From the NCBI GenBank assembly GCA_045561575.1, contig JBJKXM010000002.1, positions 1 to 18,512 on the forward strand: DNA of 18,512 nucleotides. The letters are read 5' to 3'. Positions 1-7,862 of the stretch are shown in pieces (positions within the stretch are counted from its first letter, which is position 1; each line of letters begins with the position of its first letter). A model generated the notes under the pieces. The model saw nothing but the letters and a program-made list of their open reading frames with translations, did not search any database and was not told where the DNA came from. The position numbers and the translations under genes were made by a program. Source of the DNA: GCA-002715885 sp045561575. GTDB taxonomy: Bacteria > Bacteroidota > Bacteroidia > Flavobacteriales > BACL11.

Positions 1-236
1 TCAATAAATGAATATTTTGCTGGATTCCAATGCATAGAATTTGCATCTGCAGATGTAGCAACACCAACATCCCCCATACCTCCAGCTCTTGAATCAGGAG
101 ATATTAACAAAAAAGGCACAGCTGTTGTAATAGTATTTAAATTATTTCTACCAATCTCATCAATTCCTGAAACGTCTTGAGAATAGACATTAAATGAAAA
201 AATTGTAATTAAGACTAATGAAATAATTTTATTCAT
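1..236 (-). CDS. porV: PorV, T9SS outer-membrane shuttle protein (5' part only)
   Basis: This is the N-terminal 78 codons of a minus-strand gene that continues past the left edge. The translation starts MNKIISLVLITIFSFNVYSQ, a signal peptide ending in the usual Bacteroidota A/S-Q style junction. It continues with the family-typical stretch LLISPDSRAGGMGDVGVATS and then an N-S-M-H-W-N-P motif, which marks PorV (LptO). In known systems PorV is an FadL-like outer-membrane barrel that collects T9SS cargo after translocation and carries it to the PorU sortase. It lies 56 bases downstream of porU in the same direction, the order seen in other T9SS organisms. A perfect TAnnTTTG motif in the gap suggests porV also has its own promoter. 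The identification rests on only 78 residues, but these are distinctive. Confidence 0.88.
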   Translation of the reverse strand, partial: MNKIISLVLITIFSFNVYSQDVSGIDEIGRNNLNTITTAVPFLLISPDSRAGGMGDVGVATSADANSMHWNPAKYSFI

Positions 237-254
237 AATTGATAATTTACTTTG

Positions 255-262
255 CAAATGTA
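255..262 (-). promoter_or_regulatory. Candidate -7 element for porV
   Basis: Read on the minus strand this is TACATTTG, a perfect match to the Bacteroidota -7 consensus TAnnTTTG. It sits 18 bases before the porV start codon, in the 56-base porU-porV gap. No clear TTTG -33 element is present at the expected distance. If functional it would give porV a very short leader and expression independent of porU. Confidence 0.4.
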
Positions 263-292
263 GTTCTTTTATTAGAAGCGATAACGCAATTT

Positions 293-3200
293 TTATGGAG
301 TTATTGCAATTCGTATTGATTTAGTCTCAAACTTTCCATTTTCAAAATTGATATTTAAATTAGCAATGTAGAGTCCTGCACTTAGATTTTCTCCATTACT
401 ACTTTTACCATCCCAACTTATTGGCCCAACTCTAAAACCATCATTATAAAACGATTCATTAATGGTTTTTACAATCCTTCCCGTAACAGTATATATTTGA
501 ATATTAATATCCATTACTTGACCAGCTTGATTATTTTGAAAATAAAAATCAGTACCATTACTAAATGGATTTGGGTAATTTAAAAAATCAGAAATTGTAG
601 CTATACCATCATCGGTAACAAGAAAATTAATTGTTTTTTCAGATGAATTATTAAAAACATCCCATATTTTAAAAGTTACACTATGTTCACCATTACTTAA
701 ATTATTAAATGGAAATTCAACTGTACCTTTTCTAAAATTATCTAAATCTGATTTATAATATTCATTTAAAATAAATGGAGTAGTTGAATTATTATCAAGA
801 ATAGCTGTTATATCATGACCTATTCCATTTCCGACTGTATTAATTCCACTTATATCTTCAACATCAACAATAAGTAATGGATTCGAGTTTGTTATTCCAC
901 CATCAATAAAATTCCTGTTATTAATAAATAGAGAGATAACTGGACTGTCATAATCATATGCTATATTTTCAGCTACTCCACCAATAACGAAAGAATCATC
1001 ATAGCCTGATGCGTCTTCATAAAAGCTGTTTTGTGCATAATAACTAATCTTTCCATTAGCAAAATTATTATCAATATCTTTTGGAACAACAAATGAAAAT
1101 GAAAATTCACCTGCATTTACACTAACCTCTCCTTTATATAAAATACTTGTTTGATTTTTATATGGCATTGGGGAACAAGATTCTTGTCCAAGAGTGTAAG
1201 AAATTATTTCTTTATCAAAAATTGTAGGAGTTAAAACGCCATTAAAATCATCTAAAACTAAACCATTGTCATCTGTTATTTCTCCAGAAACAGTGACAGT
1301 TTGTAGTGCTTTTATTGTATCTGATATCGATGTCGTTGACACATTATACTTGGGATAGGCAAGAGATAGTGCTGGATCTCCAAGAAGTATAAAATTTCTA
1401 GTATTTGATCCTGAACCACTTAAAACTTTTGTTTGCTTATACAAATCACCAAGTCTTGGATAATTACCATTTTGTTTTTCGTATAAGACATTAATAAAGT
1501 TTTTATTTAAGTTATAATTAGGAACAGAGTACACTAACCTTGTTGTTGTAAGTAATGCTATTGCACCACCATTATTATTTAACAATAGATATTCACCGGC
1601 AGAAACTTTTTCTGGATCATCAAAAGCAGCAAATTTACAAGTAGCTGTCATGAAAAGTGGTAATTTATTTTGATTTTTCCAGTTATTTATTTGATCAATT
1701 TCTACTATTCTTTCTTGTGCCCAACCTAGGGGCCCACCATGACCAACATAGTTAACCAAAAAAGAACCATTATCTACACTTCTATTTATTGCACTTTGAG
1801 CATCTGGACTTCTTGGACCTCCTGGTGTAGACTCCTGTAAATAATTATCAAGAAATATTTTATTTAAATTGATATTTTGGTGATTTGTATCAATATAAGT
1901 GGCAAGATTATCTGCTTGGTTCATAAACTGATTACCATCTTTCACATCACCATCATCAGCAACGAAAGTTACCGAATTTCTCCAGTCTCCCAGTGCATCT
2001 ACGCTATAATACAGTTCAACTTTATCAACCATACTACTAGCCTCAGCAAGACTTTTTACTGGAAGCCTTCCAATACCAATATCTACAATGTCATTTATAA
2101 AATCTCCATCAGTTTCATCTAATAACACAAAAAAATCATCTGTAACATATGAAAGAGTTGGATGTAAAGAATTTATAGATTGATAAGTTGGAATGAAATT
2201 GGTGTTATTATTTATTCTATTCTTATTGTCATACGAGCCATCTCCTAACAAAAGTACATACTTAAAATTTGAATTAGGTAATTTATATAACATTCTAAAA
2301 AAATCTCTAATTGCTGAAACATCTTGTTTTCCAGATGAAAACTCATTATAAATTTGATCTGGTGTAACAACAACTGAATTTAAATTGTCATGTATTTGAT
2401 GAATTTCTGCAAGATCATTTGCAGCAGTCAAAAAGCTGGGATGAGATACTATTACATATTCAACACTTGCATCAATTGAGTGTAAATTTTGATTTTCAAT
2501 TTTACCAATTAATTCTGCATTTTTATAATTCTGATCAAAAGCATAATAAGTTTTAAGGCTTGAAATAGAATCAATAAATGTTAAATTAGAATTATTTAAA
2601 CTACAAAATAAGCTTGTTACATTTGTCACATCAGAAACATCCCACACTTTAGTTTGAGAATTAGCATTAGTCAACACAAATTTTCCTAACTCATTGTTTG
2701 TCATACTTTCTGTATCACGAAAATGTAACAAACCATTATGTATTTTTAAATCTCTTCGAGAATTTAATTGAATATAGTTTAGCCATCCTATTGCATTATT
2801 TTCTGAATAATTGTACTCAATATCAACATCTATTTGATCAGAATTAGATGTAAATTGATTAGAGCTCAGACTAGCTTTGGCGTATTCTGTTGCATAATCA
2901 TAAACAATATTACCAACGTTAATATTAGATAAAAAATTATTGTTTACGCTTAATGTGAAGTAAGAAGAATTTAAAGATCTTGCCGCCACTGATGTTTTGA
3001 TAAAAACTGGAGATGATGTGTTTAAATTAGGAAAGTTAAAGTCAAAAGAATATTTATCAATTATTCCAAAACGTTCTCCGTACCATTCTCGACCAGATTG
3101 AATAAGATTTTCTGAATTGACCTCATGAACTTTAAAATCATCAAAGCTCGTTATTGTTTTGTCATAATTAGTGAATATTGGTTTTTGCATTATTCTTTTT

Positions 3201-3646
3201 CCATTTGAAGAAATATCGATAGTCAGAAAATAATAGTTTAATTCAGAATATAAATGTTCATTATAATTAAAAACGTTTGAAGAACTATCAAAAACCCATT
3301 GATGAGCGGATTCTGCAAAAAATAAAACATAATCATTACTATTAAAAATACCATTGCCATTTAAATCCACAACTTCTATTGTATTTTCACGTAAATCAAT
3401 GATTCTATCAATAGAGTTTAAAAGCGGCAACATACCTCCTCCATTACCATATAACTTAATTGAATTAACATCAAGGTTTGAGGTGTTAACACCAAGATTT
3501 TGAAAGTCATCATAGGATAAACGATAAATACCATCTTCAGCAACTCCTATTTTGTACCAATTTCCTGAACTTAAAACAGAATTTTGTTGTGCATTTAAAC
3601 ACAAATTCAAAAACATGAAAAAAATAAGAATAATAAATGTTCGCAT
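293..3646 (-). CDS. porU: PorU, T9SS C-terminal signal peptidase/sortase
   Basis: PorU is a gingipain-like (peptidase C25) protease that removes the C-terminal sorting domain of T9SS cargo at the cell surface and attaches the cargo to a surface anchor. The protein is 1117 residues. Residues 1-20 form a signal peptide ending near NAQQ. A beta-rich N-terminal region follows to about 390. The C25 domain spans about 395-765. The catalytic dyad is visible as His636 in Y-V-G-H-G-G and Cys670 in F-M-T-A-T-C. Ig-like material follows, and the last ~100 residues form a type A sorting domain starting near residue 1019 with N-Y-P-N-P-F and ending in a short basic-hydrophobic tail. Possession of such a domain by the sortase itself is known for PorU. 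Length fits the family (~1100-1300). It is divergent from the porP/sprF-gldJ pair and upstream of porV. The start is the only ATG that keeps an intact signal peptide. Confidence 0.95.
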   Translation of the reverse strand: MRTFIILIFFMFLNLCLNAQQNSVLSSGNWYKIGVAEDGIYRLSYDDFQNLGVNTSNLDVNSIKLYGNGGGMLPLLNSIDRIIDLRENTIEVVDLNGNGIFNSNDYVLFFAESAHQWVFDSSSNVFNYNEHLYSELNYYFLTIDISSNGKRIMQKPIFTNYDKTITSFDDFKVHEVNSENLIQSGREWYGERFGIIDKYSFDFNFPNLNTSSPVFIKTSVAARSLNSSYFTLSVNNNFLSNINVGNIVYDYATEYAKASLSSNQFTSNSDQIDVDIEYNYSENNAIGWLNYIQLNSRRDLKIHNGLLHFRDTESMTNNELGKFVLTNANSQTKVWDVSDVTNVTSLFCSLNNSNLTFIDSISSLKTYYAFDQNYKNAELIGKIENQNLHSIDASVEYVIVSHPSFLTAANDLAEIHQIHDNLNSVVVTPDQIYNEFSSGKQDVSAIRDFFRMLYKLPNSNFKYVLLLGDGSYDNKNRINNNTNFIPTYQSINSLHPTLSYVTDDFFVLLDETDGDFINDIVDIGIGRLPVKSLAEASSMVDKVELYYSVDALGDWRNSVTFVADDGDVKDGNQFMNQADNLATYIDTNHQNINLNKIFLDNYLQESTPGGPRSPDAQSAINRSVDNGSFLVNYVGHGGPLGWAQERIVEIDQINNWKNQNKLPLFMTATCKFAAFDDPEKVSAGEYLLLNNNGGAIALLTTTRLVYSVPNYNLNKNFINVLYEKQNGNYPRLGDLYKQTKVLSGSGSNTRNFILLGDPALSLAYPKYNVSTTSISDTIKALQTVTVSGEITDDNGLVLDDFNGVLTPTIFDKEIISYTLGQESCSPMPYKNQTSILYKGEVSVNAGEFSFSFVVPKDIDNNFANGKISYYAQNSFYEDASGYDDSFVIGGVAENIAYDYDSPVISLFINNRNFIDGGITNSNPLLIVDVEDISGINTVGNGIGHDITAILDNNSTTPFILNEYYKSDLDNFRKGTVEFPFNNLSNGEHSVTFKIWDVFNNSSEKTINFLVTDDGIATISDFLNYPNPFSNGTDFYFQNNQAGQVMDINIQIYTVTGRIVKTINESFYNDGFRVGPISWDGKSSNGENLSAGLYIANLNINFENGKFETKSIRIAITP

Positions 3647-3735
3647 TTTATAGATTATAATCTTGATGTTTTATTATCGTTTTAATGATGTTAATTATTG
3701 TAATAGTTTTAATAAAATCTTACGTGGTCAATATG

Positions 3736-3743
3736 CAAATTTA
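3736..3743 (-). promoter_or_regulatory. Candidate -7 element for porU
   Basis: On the minus strand this reads TAAATTTG, a perfect TAnnTTTG. It would place the transcript start near 3730 and give porU a leader of about 80 bases. A TTTG lies only 2 bases upstream, too close to act as the -33 element, and none is seen at the usual ~19-base spacing. Confidence 0.4.
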
Positions 3744-3893
3744 ATCAAAACACTAGATTGATTTATAACAGAAGATTTATTTTTTTCAATTAATAACTTT
3801 ATAAAAAGGTAATAAAACACATAAATATTAGTAGCATTTTAACGTTTTATTTGTCTTGTTATTTCATATTTTTCTTCTTTGTAAAAGGGAAAA

Positions 3894-3916
3894 ACAAATA
3901 AAATGTTTATTTTTGT
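3894..3916. repeat. Imperfect inverted repeat overlapping the porP/sprF promoter motif
   Basis: ACAAATAAA (3894-3902) faces TTTATTTTTGT (3906-3916) across a 3-base centre. Seven A/T pairs are continuous; a 2-base bulge is needed to pair the outer C-G and A-T. The right arm contains the candidate -7 element. It could be an operator, but runs of A and T make such repeats common in this genome. Confidence 0.3.
3908..3915 (+). promoter_or_regulatory. Candidate -7 element for porP/sprF-gldJ
   Basis: The sequence TATTTTTG matches TAnnTTTG perfectly and lies 29 bases before the ATG at 3945. A TTTG at 3878-3881 is 26 bases upstream, longer than the ~19-base spacing normally seen. If used, the transcript would start near 3921 and carry a leader of only about 24 bases. 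Confidence 0.4.
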
Positions 3917-3928
3917 GAGGATTAAACC

Positions 3929-3943
3929 ATGAAAAGATTATAA
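3929..3943 (+). other. Possible 4-codon leader frame (MKRL) before porP/sprF
   Basis: The 15 bases encode ATG-AAA-AGA-TTA-TAA, stopping one base before the porP/sprF start codon at 3945. A GAGG at 3917-3920 lies 8 bases before its ATG, one of the few Shine-Dalgarno-like sites in the window. It may be a leader peptide allowing translational re-initiation, or the GAGG may be chance. No conservation can be judged here. Confidence 0.25.
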
Positions 3944-3944
3944 T

Positions 3945-4934
3945 ATGTTTAATAATATATCTAAATTAATACTACTTTTTGCAGTAGCTTTTTTTACTAG
4001 TATTGATTTAAAGGCTCAAGATCCTGCATTTAGTCAATTTTATGCAAATCCTCTGTATTTAAACCCTGCTTTTGCTGGTGCAGCCCCAAAAGGAGCTCCT
4101 AGAACAAACTTAAATTACAGGGATCAATGGCCAGGTATTGGTAGAACATTTGTAACAACATCAGTATCATACGACAAACACGTTGATAAAGTTGGTGGTG
4201 GATTAGGGGTGTTAATTTTAAATGACAGAAGTGGTGATGGAAATATTCAACTTAATACTGCTTCCCTAATTTATTCTTATAATCTTGCAGTTAGCAGATC
4301 ATTTGCAATTAAAGCCGGATTTGAAGCTTCTTTTAGAATGCTTAACCTTGATTGGTCAGAATTAACATTTGGAGATATGATTGATCAAAAATATGGTTTC
4401 ATCTATCCTACACAAGAAAATATAGACAATAATCCAAGCTCTGTTCAATATCCAGATTTTTCTACTGGTTTTATTGGATACACAGATAATCTTTATTTTG
4501 GATTTGCTGCACATCACTTGACTCAACCTGAACAAGGTTTTATAAGTGAAAGTCAATTACCTACAAAACTTACCATTCACGCAGGAGGAAATTTCCCTCT
4601 TAATAAGTTTGCAAATAATGTAACTACATTATCACCTAACTTCTTATACCAATCTCAACAAGATTTTCAACAATTTAACTATGGTCTTTACGTATACAGA
4701 GGCCCTGTTGTTGGTGGGTTATGGGCTAGAAATAGTGTTGAGAATTTTGATGCTTTCATAGTAATGGTCGGTTTAATTCAAGACAATTTTAAATTTGGAT
4801 ATAGTTATGATATAACAGTGAGTAATCTTAAAAACAGTAATACTTTAGGGGCACATGAGATTTCATTCACACTTTATATGCCAACAAAAACTAGATCTAA
4901 ATCATTTAATACAATAAGTTGCCCTCAATTCTAG
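3945..4934 (+). CDS. PorP/SprF-family T9SS outer-membrane protein
   Basis: The 329-residue product has a signal peptide (about residues 1-24, ending L-K-A before Q-D-P) and then the family hallmark F-S-Q-F-Y-A-N-P-L-Y-L-N-P-A-F-A-G. The remainder alternates aromatic and glycine-rich strands, as expected for an outer-membrane beta barrel, and it ends with a short S-F-T-L-Y-M-P strand. Members work at the outer membrane with the T9SS: P. gingivalis PorP is a core component linked to PorE and the PorK/PorN ring, while SprF is needed for secretion of the adhesin SprB. Which role this paralogue has cannot be read from sequence, so I give no symbol. It is 20 bases ahead of gldJ on the same strand, so the two are probably co-transcribed. 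Length fits the family (~300-340). Confidence 0.85.
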   Translation: MFNNISKLILLFAVAFFTSIDLKAQDPAFSQFYANPLYLNPAFAGAAPKGAPRTNLNYRDQWPGIGRTFVTTSVSYDKHVDKVGGGLGVLILNDRSGDGNIQLNTASLIYSYNLAVSRSFAIKAGFEASFRMLNLDWSELTFGDMIDQKYGFIYPTQENIDNNPSSVQYPDFSTGFIGYTDNLYFGFAAHHLTQPEQGFISESQLPTKLTIHAGGNFPLNKFANNVTTLSPNFLYQSQQDFQQFNYGLYVYRGPVVGGLWARNSVENFDAFIVMVGLIQDNFKFGYSYDITVSNLKNSNTLGAHEISFTLYMPTKTRSKSFNTISCPQF

Positions 4935-4954
4935 TTATAAATAAAATTTAAATT

Positions 4955-6544
4955 ATGAAACTAAATAAATTAATTTTTGCAATTAGTATAGCATTTATAA
5001 TCAGCTCATGTTCAAAACAGCAATCTTCTGTTACTGGATGGGATTATAATAATTCGAAAAACGGTGGATTTGAAGTAAATACAAATTTCAAAGAACAAAT
5101 GACTGGCCCAGGACTTACATTTATTGAAGGTGGTTCTTTTACTCAAGGTAGAATAGAACAAGATGTTATGTATGACTGGAACAACGTTCCTAAAAGAGTA
5201 ACCGTTTCCTCTTTCTACTTAGACGAGACAGAAGTTAGAAATGTTGATTATCGTGAATACCTTACATGGCTTAAAAGAGTTTATGGTAGCTCATACCCTG
5301 AAGTTTATAATAAGTCTCTTCCAGACACTTTAGTTTGGAGAGATAAATTAGGCTACAATGAACCTTATGTATCTCAATATTTAAGACATCCTGCATATGA
5401 CAATTATCCAGTTGTAGGAGTTTCATGGTCTCAAGCAAATGACTTTTGTGTTTGGAGAACTGATCGAGTAAACGAAAGAATATTAATAAATGAAGGTATT
5501 TTAAAAGAAGATCCTGAACAAATTGATGATAATACATTTAATACTGAAGCATATTTAGCTGGACAATATGATGGGATTCAGGGAAGACTATTAAGAAATT
5601 ATGATCCATCAACTGGTGAAAAATTCAGAAAAGTTAGAATGGAAGATGGAATTTTACTTCCTAAATATCGACTACCAACAGAAGCAGAATGGGAATTTGC
5701 TGCTCTTGGGTATGTAGGAAACACCAATGAAGAAAATATTGGGGATAGAAAAATATTTCCATGGAATGGTGCATCTTTAAGAAATAGTGATAAAAACAAT
5801 CAAGGAGAAATAATGGCTAATTTCAAAAGAGGAAGAGGAGACAATATGGGTGTAGCTGGAAATCTAAATGATAATGCCGATATAACAACAGATGTTCGAC
5901 ATTACTGGCCAAATGATTATGGTTTATACAATATGGCAGGTAATGTTTCAGAGTGGGTTCTTGATGTTTACAGACCTGTTACTGAACAAACTAGTACAAC
6001 TGACCATAGACCTTTTAGAGGGAATGTATACCAAACTCCATTAACTGATGAAGATGGATTTATTGCTGAAAAAGATAGTCTTGGAAGAATGATAATGGTT
6101 GATGTTGATGTTGCTGAAAATGCATATAGAAGAAATTACAAAAAAGCTGATAACATTAACTACCTTGATGGTGATATTGAATCACAAATGGGAATAGACT
6201 GGAATACATATCTTAATGAAAAATCTGATAAAGACACATCATCTATTATTTTAGATAAGTGGAATAGAACAGCTTCAAAATATAAAGATCCTGCTAAAAC
6301 TGGTAACAGTAGTGAAATGTATGATTATGGAGGATCTTCATTAGTTACAGATAGAACAAGAGTCTATAAAGGAGGTTCTTGGAAAGATAGAGCTTACTGG
6401 CTAAATCCTGGAACAAGAAGATTTTTAGATCAAGATCAATCTTCTGATGCAATTGGATTTAGATGTGCTATGGACAGAGTTGGCGCACCAAAAAGTAACT
6501 ATAAAGAAAATCAAAGAACTGGTGTTGATTACAGTAAGAAATAA
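4955..6544 (+). CDS. gldJ: GldJ, gliding-motility/T9SS lipoprotein
   Basis: GldJ is an outer-membrane-anchored lipoprotein required for gliding and for T9SS function, related to GldK/PorK. The 529-residue product has a lipoprotein signal with lipobox I-S-S-C (Cys19). Residues 20-50 contain the GldJ-like V-T-G-W-D-Y-N-N-S-K-N-G-G-F segment. From about 55 to 515 it has a formylglycine-generating-enzyme (FGE-sulfatase) fold: F-I-E-G-G-S-F near the start, Y-R-L-P-T-E-A-E-W-E-F-A, M-A-G-N-V-S-E-W-V and the closing G-F-R-C-A-M-D. In true FGE the R-V-x-K-G-G-S-x block is followed by two active-site cysteines; here that segment reads S-W-K-D-R-A-Y-W-L-N, so both are absent, pointing to a structural role. 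It is slightly shorter than the ~560-residue F. johnsoniae protein. A strong terminator follows 18 bases after the stop. Confidence 0.93.
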   Translation: MKLNKLIFAISIAFIISSCSKQQSSVTGWDYNNSKNGGFEVNTNFKEQMTGPGLTFIEGGSFTQGRIEQDVMYDWNNVPKRVTVSSFYLDETEVRNVDYREYLTWLKRVYGSSYPEVYNKSLPDTLVWRDKLGYNEPYVSQYLRHPAYDNYPVVGVSWSQANDFCVWRTDRVNERILINEGILKEDPEQIDDNTFNTEAYLAGQYDGIQGRLLRNYDPSTGEKFRKVRMEDGILLPKYRLPTEAEWEFAALGYVGNTNEENIGDRKIFPWNGASLRNSDKNNQGEIMANFKRGRGDNMGVAGNLNDNADITTDVRHYWPNDYGLYNMAGNVSEWVLDVYRPVTEQTSTTDHRPFRGNVYQTPLTDEDGFIAEKDSLGRMIMVDVDVAENAYRRNYKKADNINYLDGDIESQMGIDWNTYLNEKSDKDTSSIILDKWNRTASKYKDPAKTGNSSEMYDYGGSSLVTDRTRVYKGGSWKDRAYWLNPGTRRFLDQDQSSDAIGFRCAMDRVGAPKSNYKENQRTGVDYSKK

Positions 6545-6562
6545 ATATTTAATTTAAACTAG

Positions 6563-6598
6563 AAAAAAACTTCATTTTTTTAAATGAAGTTTTTTTTT
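6563..6598 (+). terminator. Intrinsic terminator after gldJ
   Basis: AAAAAAACTTCATTT (6563-6577) is perfectly complementary to AAATGAAGTTTTTTT (6582-6596) across a four-T loop, giving a 15-base-pair stem. The right side runs into nine consecutive T residues (6590-6598). This is a textbook rho-independent terminator for the porP/sprF-gldJ transcript. The A-run on the left arm could also let it work in the opposite direction. It ends only 3 bases before the murF start codon at 6602. Confidence 0.88.
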
Positions 6599-6601
6599 AT
6601 T

Positions 6602-7861
6602 ATGAAAATTTCTGATATATATAAAAAGTTCCTAGAATTCCCTAATATTTCAACTGATAGTAGGGCAATTAAGAAAAACTCATTATTTTTTGCTCTTAAA
6701 GGAAAAAATTTTAATGGAAACGAATATGCCAAAGAAGCTCTTAAAAAGGGAGCTAAATTTGCAATTATAGATGAAGTAAAACATAAGCTAGATGAAAATT
6801 ATTTATTGGTAAATGATGTATTAAAAACATTACAAGATCTTGCATCATTTCATAGAGATCATCTTGAAATACCAATTATTGGAATTACTGGCAGTAATGG
6901 TAAAACAACATCTAAAGAATTAATAAATTCTTGTTTGTCATCTGAATTGAATACAGCATATACAAAAGGAAACTATAATAACCACATTGGAGTTCCATTA
7001 ACATTATTAGAAATTACAGACAAACACGAAATTGGCATCATTGAGATGGGTGCAAATCATCAGGGTGAAATTAAATTTTTGTGTGAAATAGCTAAGCCTA
7101 ACTATGGTGTTATAACAAATATAGGCAAAGCTCATCTAGAAGGTTTTAAGAACTTTGAAGGAGTTAAAAAAACAAAAAAAGAACTTTACGACTACATTAA
7201 AAAAACAGAAGGTCAAATATTTATTAATAGTGATGATGACATTTTACTTGATATTTCTCAAGGAATTAAATCTATAAGATATGGGAAAACAGGAGATTTT
7301 GTTGGGTCCAAAGTAAACACATCGTTTTTTTGTGAAGCTATATATAATAACTATGAAATAAAATCACATTTAATTGGAGATTATCAATTTTACAATATTA
7401 TGCTTGCTATTGCAATAGCAAAATATTTTAAAATCAAAGAAAAAAATATTTTCAAATCAATAGAATCTTATAAACCAAATAATAATAGATCACAAGTAAT
7501 AGATAGTGGAAATAATCTAATAATTCTTGATGCCTATAATGCAAATCCATCAAGTATGAATAAAATGATAAATTCATTTTATAAGTTAAAAAAAGAAAAT
7601 AAAATTTGCATTTTAGGAGATATGGGAGAGCTTGGAAAATTTTCTCAAAATGAACACTCTGACATTGTTAACTTAATCAATTCTTTAAAAATCACTACTT
7701 ATTATATTGGAAAAGAGTTTTGTCAAGCTACAAGCATTAATTCTTTTAAGGATAGTGCAGATTTTAAAGATTTTCTAAAAAATCATACTATTAGAAACTC
7801 TACAATTCTTATAAAGGGATCAAGATCACAACAGTTAGAAAAACTGGTAGATCTTTTGTAA
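6602..7861 (+). CDS. murF: MurF, UDP-MurNAc-tripeptide--D-Ala-D-Ala ligase
   Basis: MurF performs the last cytoplasmic step of peptidoglycan precursor synthesis, adding D-Ala-D-Ala to UDP-MurNAc-tripeptide with ATP. Starting at 6602 the product is 419 residues. It shows the Mur ligase P-loop G-S-N-G-K-T-T (97-103), then N-N-H-I-G-V-P-L-T-L-L-E, I-E-M-G-A-N-H-Q-G-E-I, N-I-G-K-A-H-L-E-G-F, the MurF-typical D-A-Y-N-A-N-P-S-S-M (from about 310) and L-G-D-M-G-E-L-G. Length fits Bacteroidota MurF. An in-frame ATG at 6584 exists, but it lies inside the right arm of the gldJ terminator and adds only M-K-F-F-F-I, so I rejected it. No promoter motif is visible between gldJ and murF. The 3' end is 1 base from the convergent Wzz-like gene. 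Confidence 0.95.
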   Translation: MKISDIYKKFLEFPNISTDSRAIKKNSLFFALKGKNFNGNEYAKEALKKGAKFAIIDEVKHKLDENYLLVNDVLKTLQDLASFHRDHLEIPIIGITGSNGKTTSKELINSCLSSELNTAYTKGNYNNHIGVPLTLLEITDKHEIGIIEMGANHQGEIKFLCEIAKPNYGVITNIGKAHLEGFKNFEGVKKTKKELYDYIKKTEGQIFINSDDDILLDISQGIKSIRYGKTGDFVGSKVNTSFFCEAIYNNYEIKSHLIGDYQFYNIMLAIAIAKYFKIKEKNIFKSIESYKPNNNRSQVIDSGNNLIILDAYNANPSSMNKMINSFYKLKKENKICILGDMGELGKFSQNEHSDIVNLINSLKITTYYIGKEFCQATSINSFKDSADFKDFLKNHTIRNSTILIKGSRSQQLEKLVDLL

Positions 7862-7862
7862 C

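Larger units (their letters stand above)
3647..3944. other. Divergent intergenic region between porU and the porP/sprF-family gene
   Basis: This 298-base, very AT-rich gap separates two gene pairs transcribed away from each other. It holds one perfect TAnnTTTG motif facing each way (3736-3743 on minus, 3908-3915 on plus), an imperfect inverted repeat over the plus-strand motif, and a 4-codon reading frame just before the porP/sprF start. I see no tRNA, no convincing longer open frame and no terminator. The middle part, about 3750-3890, shows nothing I can name. Confidence 0.7.

Noticed and set aside
277..290. GCG-ATAA-CGC hairpin in the porU-porV gap as a terminator
   Set aside because: The stem is only 3 base pairs and has no T-run in the direction of porU transcription.
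1877..2122. Plus-strand open frame inside porU
   Set aside because: It overlaps the C25 region of porU in antisense and encodes an Ile/Ser-rich product with no start context or family features.
4955..6544. Annotation of gldJ as a sulfatase-modifying (formylglycine-generating) enzyme
   Set aside because: The fold is present, but both active-site cysteines are missing and the lipobox and N-terminal segment identify GldJ.
6584..6601. Alternative upstream ATG for murF adding M-K-F-F-F-I
   Set aside because: It lies in the right arm and T-run of the gldJ terminator; those six residues are the translation of the hairpin and the ATG at 6602 gives a normal MurF start.
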